Source: Hydrogenophaga taeniospiralis CCUG 15921
GTDB taxonomy: Bacteria; Pseudomonadota; Gammaproteobacteria; Burkholderiales; Burkholderiaceae_C
Reading direction: 5' to 3'
Assembly: GCF_001592305.1 (NCBI RefSeq)
Contig: NZ_BCWR01000010.1
Coordinates: 62,001 to 126,000 of the forward strand
DNA: 64,000 nucleotides
Shown here: positions 1 to 8,500 of the stretch, piece after piece
Numbering within the stretch: position 1 is the stretch's first letter
Layout: every line of letters starts with the position of its first letter
Program-made: the position numbers and the translations under genes
Notes under the pieces: model-generated
Database searches by the model: none
Told to the model about the DNA's origin: nothing
What the model saw: the letters and a program-made list of their open reading frames with translations, nothing else

Positions 1-408
1 CGTGGCACCACGGCAGAAGCCCGCTTCAGGAAACTGCAGCTGGAGCAGGGCGTTCAGGTGGTCATGGTCGGGTCCGATGCCGAGGGGTTGAAGTTGCTGG
101 AAGACGGCTCGGTGGACGCCTACGCCCAGGACGACGTGCTGCTCTATGGACTGATGGTGCTTTCACAGCTTAAAGACGAGCTGGTGGTGAGCGGGCCGTT
201 CATGACGGTGGAGCCCTACGCCTTCATGTTGCCCAAGGGAGATCTTGCATTGAGAGAGGTGGTGGATCGCAGCTTGCTGGACCTGATGCATTCGGGGGAG
301 CTTCTGTCCATCTACCGGAAGTGGTTCGACGGTGAACGTCTGCGCATCCCCATGAGCATCTACATGAAAGAGAACATCCGGTTTCCCAACAAGTACGGCA
401 TTCCATGA
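1..408 (+). CDS. Amino-acid ABC transporter substrate-binding protein, C-terminal part (truncated by window edge)
   Basis: The frame is open from base 1, so only about the last 135 residues are present. It reads RGTTAEARFRKLQLEQG and later DAYAQDDVLLYGLMV, SGPFMTVEPYAFMLPKGD and IYRKWFDGERLRIP. This is the second lobe of a periplasmic family-3 solute-binding protein (GltI/AatJ type). It closely resembles the three binding proteins at 48.5-51.3 kb, which share the DDVLLYG and IY-RWF segments. It precedes a reductase and an amino-acid oxidase on the same strand, so it may feed that pathway. The ligand cannot be read from the sequence; an acidic or imino amino acid is inference. An internal ATG at 64 is not a real start. 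Confidence 0.85.
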   Translation, partial: RGTTAEARFRKLQLEQGVQVVMVGSDAEGLKLLEDGSVDAYAQDDVLLYGLMVLSQLKDELVVSGPFMTVEPYAFMLPKGDLALREVVDRSLLDLMHSGELLSIYRKWFDGERLRIPMSIYMKENIRFPNKYGIP

Positions 409-445
409 TCCGTCTTCTTTTCAACCCGCTCACTTCTGTTGACCC

Positions 446-1402
446 ATGAACCCATCCTTCATCAGCGACGCCGACATCGCCAAGCTCCTCGACTATGAGA
501 GCGTGGCCGAGGTGCTGGACCAGGCCTACCAGGACTTTGGCGCCGGGCGTGCCAGCGTGCACCCGAGAACCCGCAGTGAGTGTGCCAATGCGCGGCTCAG
601 TTCGATGGGCGGCATCTGGACCGGCCGCGGCGTGGCGGCGGTCAAGGTGTATCCCACGATGGCCGGTCGCTTCAGTTTTCTCGTCAATCTGTTTGATCTG
701 GACACCAACACGGCGCTCGCCGTGCTGGAGGGCAACGAGCTCACCCGCTTTCGCACGGCGGCACAGACGGCCCTGATCGCCCGCAAGGTGGTTCCGGCGG
801 GCGCCAGCAAGCTGGCGCTGTTCGGCGCCGGCCTGCAGGGCCGTGCGCAAGCCGATGCGCTCTGTGGTGTGTTCCGGTTTCAGGAAATCGCGGTGGTCGA
901 TCCCTTGTGTGATGAGGACTGGTGTCGACAACTCGCGCAACGCACCGGCGCCAGCGTGCATGCCTGTTTGGCGGAAGAGGCCGTGCGGGGCGCAGACGTC
1001 GTGGTGACCGCCACCCGTTCGACGGAGCCGGTGTTCCTCGGCCATTGGCTCAAACCCAGGGCGTTCGTGGCTGCGATCGGCATCAGTGCACCGAAAGGGC
1101 GGGAGCTGGACGACGCGACGCTGGACCGGGCTTCGCGCGTGATCGTGGAGTGGTTGCCCCAAAGCATGGAGGAGGCGGGCGACATCGTCCTGTGGAACGC
1201 GTCACAAGCGACGAAGCTGGACAAGACGCTGGACCTGCCCACGCTGTACGGTGGCCTGGCTCCGTGGCCGAGCTCAGGCTCGTGCATCACCGTGTTCAAG
1301 TCCGTGGGAACGGGGCTTGCCGATACCGCGTGCGCCTACCTGGCCTACCAGCGTTCGCATGCCTCGGAACGCATGAGTGAGAGGTGGGAGGTCTGCGCAT
1401 GA
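446..1402 (+). CDS. Ornithine cyclodeaminase/mu-crystallin family NAD(P)H-dependent imine reductase
   Basis: 318 residues, the normal length for this Rossmann family. The N-terminal dimer part has the FRTAAQTAL stretch typical of the family. The nucleotide-binding loop is GAGLQGRAQ (about residues 127-135), followed by ADVVVTATRS. True cyclodeaminases carry an Asp in a G-G-D-C-P-G-K-T-E-L type loop; here the loop reads GISAPKGREL, with Ser at the aligned place. That favours a pyrroline-2-carboxylate or ketimine reductase, or alanine-dehydrogenase-like activity, over ornithine cyclisation (inference from a by-eye alignment). It overlaps the downstream DadA-like gene by four bases (ATGA), so the two are translationally coupled and probably act on the same D-amino or imino acid. 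Confidence 0.8.
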   Translation: MNPSFISDADIAKLLDYESVAEVLDQAYQDFGAGRASVHPRTRSECANARLSSMGGIWTGRGVAAVKVYPTMAGRFSFLVNLFDLDTNTALAVLEGNELTRFRTAAQTALIARKVVPAGASKLALFGAGLQGRAQADALCGVFRFQEIAVVDPLCDEDWCRQLAQRTGASVHACLAEEAVRGADVVVTATRSTEPVFLGHWLKPRAFVAAIGISAPKGRELDDATLDRASRVIVEWLPQSMEEAGDIVLWNASQATKLDKTLDLPTLYGGLAPWPSSGSCITVFKSVGTGLADTACAYLAYQRSHASERMSERWEVCA

Positions 1403-2664
1403 AGGTCTGCGTCGTCGGTGCCGGCATCGTGGGTTGCGCCACCGCCTATCAGCTCGCACGGCAAGGGTTTGAGGTGATGCTGGTCGACAGCGACAAGGGG
1501 CCAGGCCGTGGCACCAGTTTTGCAAACGGTGCCCAGCTCAGCTACAGCTATGTCGAGCCGCTGGCGTCTCCGGCGACCCTGCTGGGGCTTCCATCGATGT
1601 TGCTCTCGCCCGACTCGCCGCTGCGCTTTCGCCTGCGACCGGACCTGCGCCAGTGGTGGTGGTGCCTGCAGTTCCTGAGCGCCTGCAACGCCCGGCAATC
1701 GCGCCAGGGCACCCGGGAGCTGCTCATGCTGGCCCAGCTCAGCCGTGCCACGCTGGAGCAATGGATGGCGCAGGAGGCTTGGGGGTTTTCCTTTCAGCAG
1801 AACGGCAAACTCGTGCTGTGCCCGGACGCCGAGACGCTGCGGCGGCAGGCCGCTCAAGTGCGGTTCCAGTCCGAGCTGGGGTGCCAGCAGGCCGTGTTGA
1901 ACCCACAGGCCTGTGTGGACAAGGAACCCGCCCTGAGTGGGTACCAGGAGCGGTTTGCGGGTGGGGTCTGGACGGCCGATGAATGTGTCGGGGACCCGCA
2001 TGCGTTGAGTCTTCAGATGACGCAGAGCCTGCTGCGCATGGGCGGGCAACTGCACTTTGAAACGGCCGTCACGGGGTTTTCCGTACGGGGCGGCCGGATC
2101 GTGGCGGCGCAGACGCCCGGCGGCGCGCTCACCGCCGACGTGTTCGTGATCGCCAACGGTGCAGCGGCCCCGGGGCTGGCCGCGTCGGTCCATGTCTCGT
2201 TGCCGATCTATCCAATCAAGGGCTACAGCATCACCTTGCCGATCCATTCATCGCAGAAGGCGCCCGTGGTCAGCGTGACCGATCTGGGGCGAAAGACGGT
2301 GTTTGCGCCATTGGGTGGGCGGCTTCGTGTCGCGGCCATGGCCGAAGTGGTCGGGCACGATTTGTCCATACCCCCGTCTCGCATCCAGAAAATGGTGCAG
2401 GCGGTGGACACCCTGTTTCCCGGCGCATGCGGGTTCGAGGAGACCCAGCCCTGGGCGGGCCTGCGCCCTGCGACCCCCACCGCCGTGCCGATCACGCGGC
2501 AGATGGGGCCGACCAATCTCTACGTCAACGCTGGCCACGGTGCCCTGGGGCTCACGCTGGCCGCTGGCAGCGCCGTGGTGCTGGGGCGGCAGATCATGAG
2601 CCATGGGCCGCTGCGGCAGCCCATGGCGCGGATCACCGGAGCGAGTGCCGGGTCATCGTCATGA
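1399..2664 (+). CDS. D-amino acid dehydrogenase-like FAD-dependent oxidoreductase (DadA family)
   Basis: 421 residues from the ATG at 1399, chosen because it makes an ATGA overlap with the previous stop and has GTGGGAGG just upstream. The N-terminus is a classic FAD dinucleotide fold (VVGAGIVGCATAYQLARQG), followed by the DadA signature GTSFANGAQLSYSYVEPLASP. The C-terminus has GLRPATPTAVP and the second FAD contact NAGHGALGLTLAAGSA. DadA-type enzymes oxidise D-amino acids, or D-hydroxyproline, to imino or keto acids and pass electrons to the respiratory chain at the inner membrane. Beside an imine reductase and a binding protein it suggests uptake and oxidation of a D- or cyclic amino acid. 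Substrate unresolved. Confidence 0.85.
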   Translation: MKVCVVGAGIVGCATAYQLARQGFEVMLVDSDKGPGRGTSFANGAQLSYSYVEPLASPATLLGLPSMLLSPDSPLRFRLRPDLRQWWWCLQFLSACNARQSRQGTRELLMLAQLSRATLEQWMAQEAWGFSFQQNGKLVLCPDAETLRRQAAQVRFQSELGCQQAVLNPQACVDKEPALSGYQERFAGGVWTADECVGDPHALSLQMTQSLLRMGGQLHFETAVTGFSVRGGRIVAAQTPGGALTADVFVIANGAAAPGLAASVHVSLPIYPIKGYSITLPIHSSQKAPVVSVTDLGRKTVFAPLGGRLRVAAMAEVVGHDLSIPPSRIQKMVQAVDTLFPGACGFEETQPWAGLRPATPTAVPITRQMGPTNLYVNAGHGALGLTLAAGSAVVLGRQIMSHGPLRQPMARITGASAGSSS

Positions 2665-2689
2665 CGGCCAGGTGCCCGCCGCCCGAACC

Positions 2690-3058
2690 CTAGCGCTCGT
2701 AGCGCTTCATGCTCATCGTCGAGGCCTCGATCTTCGACATGAACGCCGCTGCGGCGGGCGCTTTTTCGAACGTTGCCATCGATGCGTCGGCGTCCTTCGC
2801 CGACCGCCAATGCACGATCACCAGCCACTCGCCGCCCGCACCGTGCGCGCTTTCGCGCGACACGAAACCCGGCTGCTGGGCGACGTGTTCACGCTCCACC
2901 GCCTTGTCGATCGGAGCGAACTCGGAGGCAGCGACACCCGCCTTGAGCTTGAATGTCACGACTTCGATGACGCTGCCGCTCTGGCCGGCGGCGAGGGCCG
3001 GCTGGACCGCGAAGGTCGCAGACAGCGCGCTGCTCAGCAGGAACTTCCAGGGGCTCAT
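2690..3058 (-). CDS. Exported ABM-like (antibiotic biosynthesis monooxygenase fold) protein
   Basis: 122 residues. Residues 1-23 form a Sec signal (WKFLLSSALSATFAVQPALA, cleavage after ALA). The rest, starting SVIEVVTFKLKAG and containing PGFVSRESAHG and WLVIVHWRSAKDADASM, looks like a ferredoxin-like dimeric alpha-beta barrel domain of the ABM kind. Such domains occur in monooxygenases and in proteins of unknown function; no cofactor site is evident. It lies 15 bp downstream of the SnoaL-like lipoprotein gene on the same strand and is probably co-transcribed with it. Function unknown. Confidence 0.65.
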   Translation of the reverse strand: MSPWKFLLSSALSATFAVQPALAAGQSGSVIEVVTFKLKAGVAASEFAPIDKAVEREHVAQQPGFVSRESAHGAGGEWLVIVHWRSAKDADASMATFEKAPAAAAFMSKIEASTMSMKRYER

Positions 3059-3073
3059 GCATTCCTCCCGACG

Positions 3074-3943
3074 TCAGAACTTGCCGTTCGCGTTCTTCCA
3101 TTCCGAGCGGGGCGGAATGGTTTCGATCGTGTCCCAGTGCTCGGCGATCTTGCCGTTCTCCACCCGGAAGAGGTCGTAGAACGCGCTCGGCTTGCCGGCG
3201 AATTCACCCTCGCTGGCGACGAGCACGAAGTTGCCTTCGCCCAGAACCTTGTGGACCTTGCTGTACTTCATCGTCACGCCCGCCTTGGCCATGGCCTTCA
3301 GCGCCGCGCCGAGGCCGGACAGGCCGTCGGCGATCTGCGGGTTGTGCTGGTGGTAGTTGTCGCCGTCGTAGTAACCCGCCAGGCGGTCCATGCGGCCGTT
3401 CACCAGGATGTCATCGACGAACGACGCGACCAGCTGCTTGTTGGCTGCCGTCTTGTCCAGATCCTTTGCCACGGTCGGCCCATCGAGCATGGTGCGCCCG
3501 CTCGGGTTGGCCTGGGCGGGCGTCTCCTGCAGGTTGTCCCAGTGTTCGACGATCTTGCCGTCTTCAAAACGGAAGATGTCGAAGCCGATCTTCGGGCCGA
3601 AGAAGTTGTAGTCGGTGTGCGTGAAAACGAATTCACTGTCCTGGAACACACGCACCGTGTTCACTTTCGCCGAGCCCTTGGGCAAGGCCTGCAGCACCGC
3701 GCCGAAGCCGGCCAGGCCCTCGCCGACGGCGAGGTTGTGCTGGATGTACTTGGTGGGGTTGACGACGGCGACCGGTGCCGATTCGCCGGTTTCGATGGCT
3801 TTGAGCAGCGCGACGACTTGCGCCTTGGGATCAGATGACATGGAGGCTCCTTGGGAAGAAGAGGGGGACGATGCGCATCCAGCGACGATCGCCAGAAGGC
3901 CCAATGTGACGACTTGCCTGGAGAGGGTTCGGAAGGAAGACAT
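3074..3943 (-). CDS. Putative lipoprotein with two tandem SnoaL-like (NTF2-fold) domains
   Basis: 289 residues from the ATG at 3943, preferred over an ATG 45 bp upstream because it puts the lipobox at a normal distance (VTLGLLAIVAGCASS, Cys about 23). The mature part contains two related repeats. The first has NPTKYIQHNLAVGEGLAGFGAVL and DIFRFEDGKIVEHWDNLQE. The second has HQHNPQIADGLSGLGAALK and DLFRVENGKIAEHWDTIE. Each matches the SnoaL/polyketide-cyclase-like NTF2 fold, so the gene is an internal duplication on a lipid anchor. It is divergent from the AraC-type regulator at 4074 and followed by an exported ABM-like protein. Activity unknown; a role against small reactive compounds is only a guess. 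Confidence 0.7.
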   Translation of the reverse strand: MSSFRTLSRQVVTLGLLAIVAGCASSPSSSQGASMSSDPKAQVVALLKAIETGESAPVAVVNPTKYIQHNLAVGEGLAGFGAVLQALPKGSAKVNTVRVFQDSEFVFTHTDYNFFGPKIGFDIFRFEDGKIVEHWDNLQETPAQANPSGRTMLDGPTVAKDLDKTAANKQLVASFVDDILVNGRMDRLAGYYDGDNYHQHNPQIADGLSGLGAALKAMAKAGVTMKYSKVHKVLGEGNFVLVASEGEFAGKPSAFYDLFRVENGKIAEHWDTIETIPPRSEWKNANGKF

Positions 3944-4073
3944 CTCGGTTGAACGTTGGTTGGTTTGAAGCAGGTACTTTGCCGGCATCGAACCCCGTCT
4001 GCTAGGTCATCGTCGGGAAAATGATGGTAGAAATCGAGCTTGTATTCCCTTCGGTGTGTGGAAAGGACGGCTT

Positions 4074-4964
4074 GTGACCCCAACCCCCAAGGCACTGCGC
4101 GAGACGCGCTTCGAGAGTGCCCGACTGAACCCCATCGGCGTGGAACTGATGACCTTGTCGGAGTTGCGTGCCCGGGTGTCCGCGAGCCTGTTTGTCGTGA
4201 CGGAGCGTGTCGAGTTCTTCATGGTCCTCGTGGCAACCGGAGGGCGTGGAGAACACCTGGTCGACTTCGAGCGCATCGGGCTGCGCACCGGCCACGTCGT
4301 CTTCGTGAGGCCTGGACAGGTGCAGCAGTGGCAGCCCACGGATGGCCTCGAAGCCGACGTGCTGCTGATCGATCCGGCCGTTGTGCTGCCAAAGGCGTCG
4401 AAGTCCCAGCAGGGAGCGATGGCGCTGCTGCACCTTGAGGATTGGCCGGTCCACTTCAAGCTGGACGCAGATGGGCTGGCCGCCTGGAGTTCTTTGGCCG
4501 CGGTGCTTCGCAGGGAACTCGATCGACCGCTGCTGGACGAGCTGTCGGCCGCCATGTCGCGCGAGTTGCTCGTGTGCCAGATGCTCAGCCTCAGCCGATC
4601 GGCGACGGGGCAGGCGACAGCGCCAACGGTGCAGGCCATGCTGGTTCGGCGTTTGCGGCGCGAGCTGGAGCGATGGGTCGACACCCGCCCGTCGGTGGCT
4701 CGGCTCGCCGGCAGCTTGCGCGTTTCAACGAGCACCCTGACGCGCGCCTGCAGGGACGTGCTGGGGCATTCGGCCAAAGACGAAGTGGATCGGCGTGTGG
4801 CGCTGGAGGCTCAGCGCTTGCTCGTGCACAGCACGTCAACGTCGGTCGCGATCGGTGAGCTTCTGGGCTTCAGCGAGCCCACGAACTTCGTCAAGTTCTT
4901 CCGGCGGCGCGTGGGGATGACGCCGGAGGCCTTCCGGCAGGCGCACCGCCTGCAGCGCCGCTAG
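4074..4964 (+). CDS. AraC family transcriptional regulator
   Basis: 296 residues from the GTG at 4074, which has GGAAAGGACGG a few bases upstream; a GTG at 4056 in the same frame is the alternative. The N-terminal half is a cupin-like sensing domain (LRTGHVVFVRPGQVQQWQP). The last 95 residues are a double helix-turn-helix of the AraC type: VARLAGSLRVSTSTLTRACRDVLG, then SVAIGELLGFSEPTNFVKFF and GMTPEAFRQAHR. The gene is divergent from the SnoaL-like lipoprotein and ABM-like pair, which makes that pair its likely target (inference). Confidence 0.85.
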   Translation: MTPTPKALRETRFESARLNPIGVELMTLSELRARVSASLFVVTERVEFFMVLVATGGRGEHLVDFERIGLRTGHVVFVRPGQVQQWQPTDGLEADVLLIDPAVVLPKASKSQQGAMALLHLEDWPVHFKLDADGLAAWSSLAAVLRRELDRPLLDELSAAMSRELLVCQMLSLSRSATGQATAPTVQAMLVRRLRRELERWVDTRPSVARLAGSLRVSTSTLTRACRDVLGHSAKDEVDRRVALEAQRLLVHSTSTSVAIGELLGFSEPTNFVKFFRRRVGMTPEAFRQAHRLQRR

Positions 4965-4992
4965 CGGCTTGAGACACCGAGGGCGGGCCCGC

Positions 4993-6000
4993 TCAACACT
5001 CGACGATGGCCTTGATCACGCCCGCGGACGGGTCGAGCAGGTTCTGGAACTGGGTGGGCACATCGGCCAGCGCCAGGCGGTGGGTGTTCAGGCTGGGCGG
5101 GATCAGGCCCGCGCGCATGGCGTCGAGCACGGTGCTGAAGTCTTCGGTGGTGGCGTTGCGGCTGCCCATCAGCGACATCTCGCGCTTGTGGAATTCGGGG
5201 TCGGAGAAGGTGATGTTCGCGCCGACCACCGAGATCAGCACATAGCTGCCGCCGTGGGCCACGAACCTGAAGCCGCGTTCCATGGCCTGAGGGTTGCCGG
5301 TGGCGTCGAACACCACGTCGTAGAACTCGCCATCCGTCAGCTTGGCAAGTTGTTCTTCGTCGCCTTCGCCCAGCGGCACGCCGGCGTGAACGCCCAGCGC
5401 GCCGGTGCAGAAGTCCACCCGGTCCTGGCGGCCGTCCAGCGCTGTGACGGTAGCGCCGCGCAGCTGCGCAAAGATCATCGCGGCCATGCCGATGGGGCCT
5501 GCCCCCACCACCAGCACGCGCTGCCCCGCGCGCAGGCCCGAGCGCCGCACGGCATGGGCGCCGATGGCCAGGAACTCCACCATGGCGGCCTGGTCGAGCG
5601 ACACGCCTTCGGCCTTGTGCACGAAGGCCTGGGGCACGGTCAGGTATTCGGTGAACGCGCCGTCGCGGTGCACGCCGAGCACCTGGATGCGCGTGCAGCA
5701 GTTGGTCTTGCCCGCGCGGCAGGCGATGCAGGTGCCGCACGACAGGTAGGGCATGACGTAGACGGCGTCGCCGGGGTGCAGGGCGCTGTCGGCCGGGGCG
5801 GCTTCGACGATGCCCGAGAGCTCGTGGCCCATCACGCGGGGGTAGCTCAGGTAGGGCTGTTTGCCGGTGAAGATGTGCAGGTCGGTGCCGCACACGCCCA
5901 CGCGCTTGACGCGCAGCAGCACCTCGTGGGCACCGCGTTCGGGCATGGGGCGGTCCTGGGCCAGCAGGGTGCCGGGGGTTTCGCAGACAACGGTCAGCAT
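4993..6000 (-). CDS. Zn-dependent alcohol dehydrogenase, L-galactonate/L-gulonate 5-dehydrogenase-like
   Basis: 335 residues, medium-chain dehydrogenase length. Catalytic zinc ligands are visible as Cys37 (GVCGTDLH) and His59-Glu60 (MGHELSG). The structural zinc loop is Cys88, 91, 94 and 102. The Rossmann loop is VLVVGAGPIGMAA. The N-terminal pattern resembles E. coli LgoD/YjjN, an L-galactonate 5-dehydrogenase, and the position in a hexuronate operon supports a sugar-acid substrate. The ATG at 6000 is 16 bp behind the kinase stop; an open frame extending further upstream is only shadow sequence inside the kinase. Last gene of the ten-gene operon. The exact aldonate is not certain. Confidence 0.8.
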   Translation of the reverse strand: MLTVVCETPGTLLAQDRPMPERGAHEVLLRVKRVGVCGTDLHIFTGKQPYLSYPRVMGHELSGIVEAAPADSALHPGDAVYVMPYLSCGTCIACRAGKTNCCTRIQVLGVHRDGAFTEYLTVPQAFVHKAEGVSLDQAAMVEFLAIGAHAVRRSGLRAGQRVLVVGAGPIGMAAMIFAQLRGATVTALDGRQDRVDFCTGALGVHAGVPLGEGDEEQLAKLTDGEFYDVVFDATGNPQAMERGFRFVAHGGSYVLISVVGANITFSDPEFHKREMSLMGSRNATTEDFSTVLDAMRAGLIPPSLNTHRLALADVPTQFQNLLDPSAGVIKAIVEC

Positions 6001-6016
6001 GGGGGGTTCCTTCGGT

Positions 6017-6976
6017 TCAAACAATGTCGTGTTCTGAAAGCTCGCGGCGGGAGGGCAGGCCTTCCATGTCGCCGATGACCTGCAGGGCGCGCGAGGCGAT
6101 CCAGTTGGCACGGTGCAGGGCCTGTGGCCAGGCCAGGCCTTCGAGGCGGGCGCTGATGATGCCCACCGCAAACGCGTCGCCCGCGCCCACGGTGTCCACC
6201 ACCACGGGCACAGGCACACCGGCCACCTGGCCCTGTTCGCCGCTGGCGGTGCGGAAGTAGGCGCCCTCGGCACCCAGCTTCACCACCACCGCCTTCGCGC
6301 CCCGGTCGATGTACCAGGCAGCGATGTCGGCGGGGGTGCTCTGACCGGTCAGCAGCTTGCCCTCGTCGTGGCCGGGCAGCACCCAGTCGGCGTGCCGGGC
6401 CAGGTCGTTCAGGGTGTCGCGCATGGTGGCGGTGTCGGGCCACAGGCTGGGGCGCAGGTTGGGGTCGAACGAGACGCTGCGCCCCGCGCCGCGCAGGGTC
6501 GTCATGGCGTGGGCCACCAGCTCGCGGGCCGCGGGCGACAGGGCAGGGGTGATGCCGGTGGTGTGCAGGTGCCGGGCTTTGAGTGCGTAGCCGGGTTGGA
6601 GGTGTGCCACGCTGAGCTGGCTGGCGGCTGAGCCGCGCCGGTAGTACTCGATGGCCGGGTCGCTGCCGTCCATGCTGCGCGACTTGAGCATGAAGCCGGT
6701 GGAGCGGTTCGGGTCCACCTCCACCTGCGAGGTGTCCACACCTTCGGCTTCAATGGTCTGGCGCACATAGCGGCCAAACGAGTCGGCCCCCACGCGGCTG
6801 ACCCAGCCCACCTGGAAACCCAGGCGCGCCAGGCCGATGGCCACGTTGCTGTCGGCCCCTGCCAGCCGTTTGCTGAAGGTCTGCACCCTCTCCAGCGGCC
6901 CGGGCTCCTGGGCGACCAGCAGCGCCATGGTTTCGCCCAGGGACAAGACGTCGAGGTGGTCGGGAAGCATGTTCAT
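6017..6976 (-). CDS. kdgK: 2-keto-3-deoxygluconate kinase (PfkB/ribokinase family)
   Basis: 319 residues. The PfkB N-terminal signature appears as LAGADSNVAIGLARLGFQVGWVSRVGADSFG. The C-terminal signature DTVGAGDAF (residues 261-269) carries the catalytic base Asp267. This kinase makes 2-keto-3-deoxy-6-phosphogluconate from KDG, the common product of mannonate and altronate dehydratases encoded just upstream. The start overlaps the fructuronate reductase stop by ATGA; a second Met two codons on is possible. The aldolase (eda) that would finish the pathway is not in this window. Confidence 0.88.
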   Translation of the reverse strand: MNMLPDHLDVLSLGETMALLVAQEPGPLERVQTFSKRLAGADSNVAIGLARLGFQVGWVSRVGADSFGRYVRQTIEAEGVDTSQVEVDPNRSTGFMLKSRSMDGSDPAIEYYRRGSAASQLSVAHLQPGYALKARHLHTTGITPALSPAARELVAHAMTTLRGAGRSVSFDPNLRPSLWPDTATMRDTLNDLARHADWVLPGHDEGKLLTGQSTPADIAAWYIDRGAKAVVVKLGAEGAYFRTASGEQGQVAGVPVPVVVDTVGAGDAFAVGIISARLEGLAWPQALHRANWIASRALQVIGDMEGLPSRRELSEHDIV

Positions 6977-8481
6977 GCGCCCAACTCCCCACGGTTCACG
7001 GCCACCAGCGTGGCCTGCACGCCGCGTGTCTGCAGCGACTGCAGGGCCTTCAGAAGGGCGGCCGCCAGCGGCGCGTTGCCCGCCAGATCGCCGAACACCG
7101 GCGCATAGGACAACATGGCCTGCACGGCGTCGATGCTCGCGCCCTGGCCCAGAGTGTGCTGATGCAGCGCCGTCAGTTCGGTGGCCTGGGGGTCGTCGAT
7201 GGGGTAGGGCCGGCCCAGTTCGTCCACGCCGCGCAGGTAGTGCATCCAGGCCGCAATGCCCAGCGCCATGCGGGGCACGGGCAAGCCGGCGGCCAGCCGG
7301 TCGCGCACGGTGCCGAGCAGGCGCTGGGGCAGCTTCTGCGAGCCGTCCATGGCGATCTGCTGCGTGCGGTGCGCCAGGGCCGGGTTGGCGTAGCGGGCCA
7401 GCAGGTTGGCGCGGTAGGCGGGCAGGTCCAGGCCGGGCAGTTCGGCCAGGGTGGGTTCGATTTCATCGCGCATCAGGGCTTCGATGTGCTCGCGCAACGG
7501 CGCCTGGGCGATGGCTTTGTCTACCGTCTGCCAGCCCGCCATGGCGCCCAGGTAGGCGATGCTGGAGTGCGTGCCGTTCACCATGCGCAGCTTGAGCCGC
7601 TCGAAGGGTTCGGCGTCGGCCACGAAGCGCGCGCCGCCCAGCGTCCAGTCGGGGCGGTCGGCGGCGAAGTGGTCTTCCACCGCCCAGTCGAAGAAGGGTT
7701 CGCCCAGCACGGGCCAGCGGTCTTCACAGCCCAGCGCCTGGCTCACGGCGGCGCGGTCGGCGTCGGTGGTGCGGGGCACGATGCGGTCCACCATGGAGCA
7801 GGGGAAGCGGCATTCGGCGGCGATGCGCTGGGCCAGCGCCGGGTCCACCGCTTCGGCAAAGCGCAGCACGGCACCGCGCAGCACACGGCCATTGGCGGGC
7901 AGGTTGTCCAGCGACATCAGCGTGAGCGGCCCATGGCCGCGCGCGTGGCGCAGCTGCAGCCCAACCACCAGCATGCCGATGGCCGAGCGCGGCGCTGCCG
8001 GGTGGGCCAGGTCGTGGGCGATGTCCGGGTGGTCCAGCCGCAGCGCGCCCGTGGCCGGGTCGTGGCAATAGCCTTTTTCGGTGACGGTCAGGCTCACGAT
8101 GCGGGTGTCTGCCGCCGCGATGGCGTCCAGCACCGCCTGGGGGTTCTCGGGGGCCACCAGCAGGCTGCGTACCGCACCGATCACCTGCAGGCGCTGGCGC
8201 GGCTGGCCCTGCGCATCGGCGTCGCGGATCGCCAGGGTGTAGAGGCAGTCCTGCGGCTCCAAGGCGTCGCGTGTGTCGGGCTGGCGCAGCGACACGCCGA
8301 CGATGCCCCAGCGCAGGTCACCCGCGGCCAGGGCTGCCTCGGTGGCGGCGGCCAGGTGGGCGCGCATGAAGGCGCCGATGCCCAGATGCACGATGCCGGT
8401 TTTCAGTGCCGTGCGGTCGTAGGTCGGGCGGGCCACTTCGCTGGGCAGCGTGGCCAGGTGTTGGGAGTGAAGCCGGTTCAT
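6973..8481 (-). CDS. uxuB: Fructuronate reductase/mannitol dehydrogenase family protein
   Basis: 502 residues, the normal size of the polyol-specific long-chain dehydrogenase family. The NAD-binding start reads IVHLGIGAFMRAHLA, and the catalytic K-x4-N-x2-H pattern is visible as KLRMVNGTH. In this operon, next to mannonate dehydratase, it most likely interconverts D-fructuronate and D-mannonate. Because altronate dehydratase is also present but no second reductase is, it might serve tagaturonate too (inference). It follows manD by 19 bp and overlaps kdgK by four bases. Confidence 0.85.
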   Translation of the reverse strand: MNRLHSQHLATLPSEVARPTYDRTALKTGIVHLGIGAFMRAHLAAATEAALAAGDLRWGIVGVSLRQPDTRDALEPQDCLYTLAIRDADAQGQPRQRLQVIGAVRSLLVAPENPQAVLDAIAAADTRIVSLTVTEKGYCHDPATGALRLDHPDIAHDLAHPAAPRSAIGMLVVGLQLRHARGHGPLTLMSLDNLPANGRVLRGAVLRFAEAVDPALAQRIAAECRFPCSMVDRIVPRTTDADRAAVSQALGCEDRWPVLGEPFFDWAVEDHFAADRPDWTLGGARFVADAEPFERLKLRMVNGTHSSIAYLGAMAGWQTVDKAIAQAPLREHIEALMRDEIEPTLAELPGLDLPAYRANLLARYANPALAHRTQQIAMDGSQKLPQRLLGTVRDRLAAGLPVPRMALGIAAWMHYLRGVDELGRPYPIDDPQATELTALHQHTLGQGASIDAVQAMLSYAPVFGDLAGNAPLAAALLKALQSLQTRGVQATLVAVNRGELGA

Positions 8482-8500
8482 GGATGGTTCGTGGGAGGGG

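Noticed and set aside
2690-2710. AGCGCT-CGT-AGCGCT hairpin as terminator of the DadA-like gene
   Set aside because: It lies inside the end of the convergent coding sequence and has no T run.
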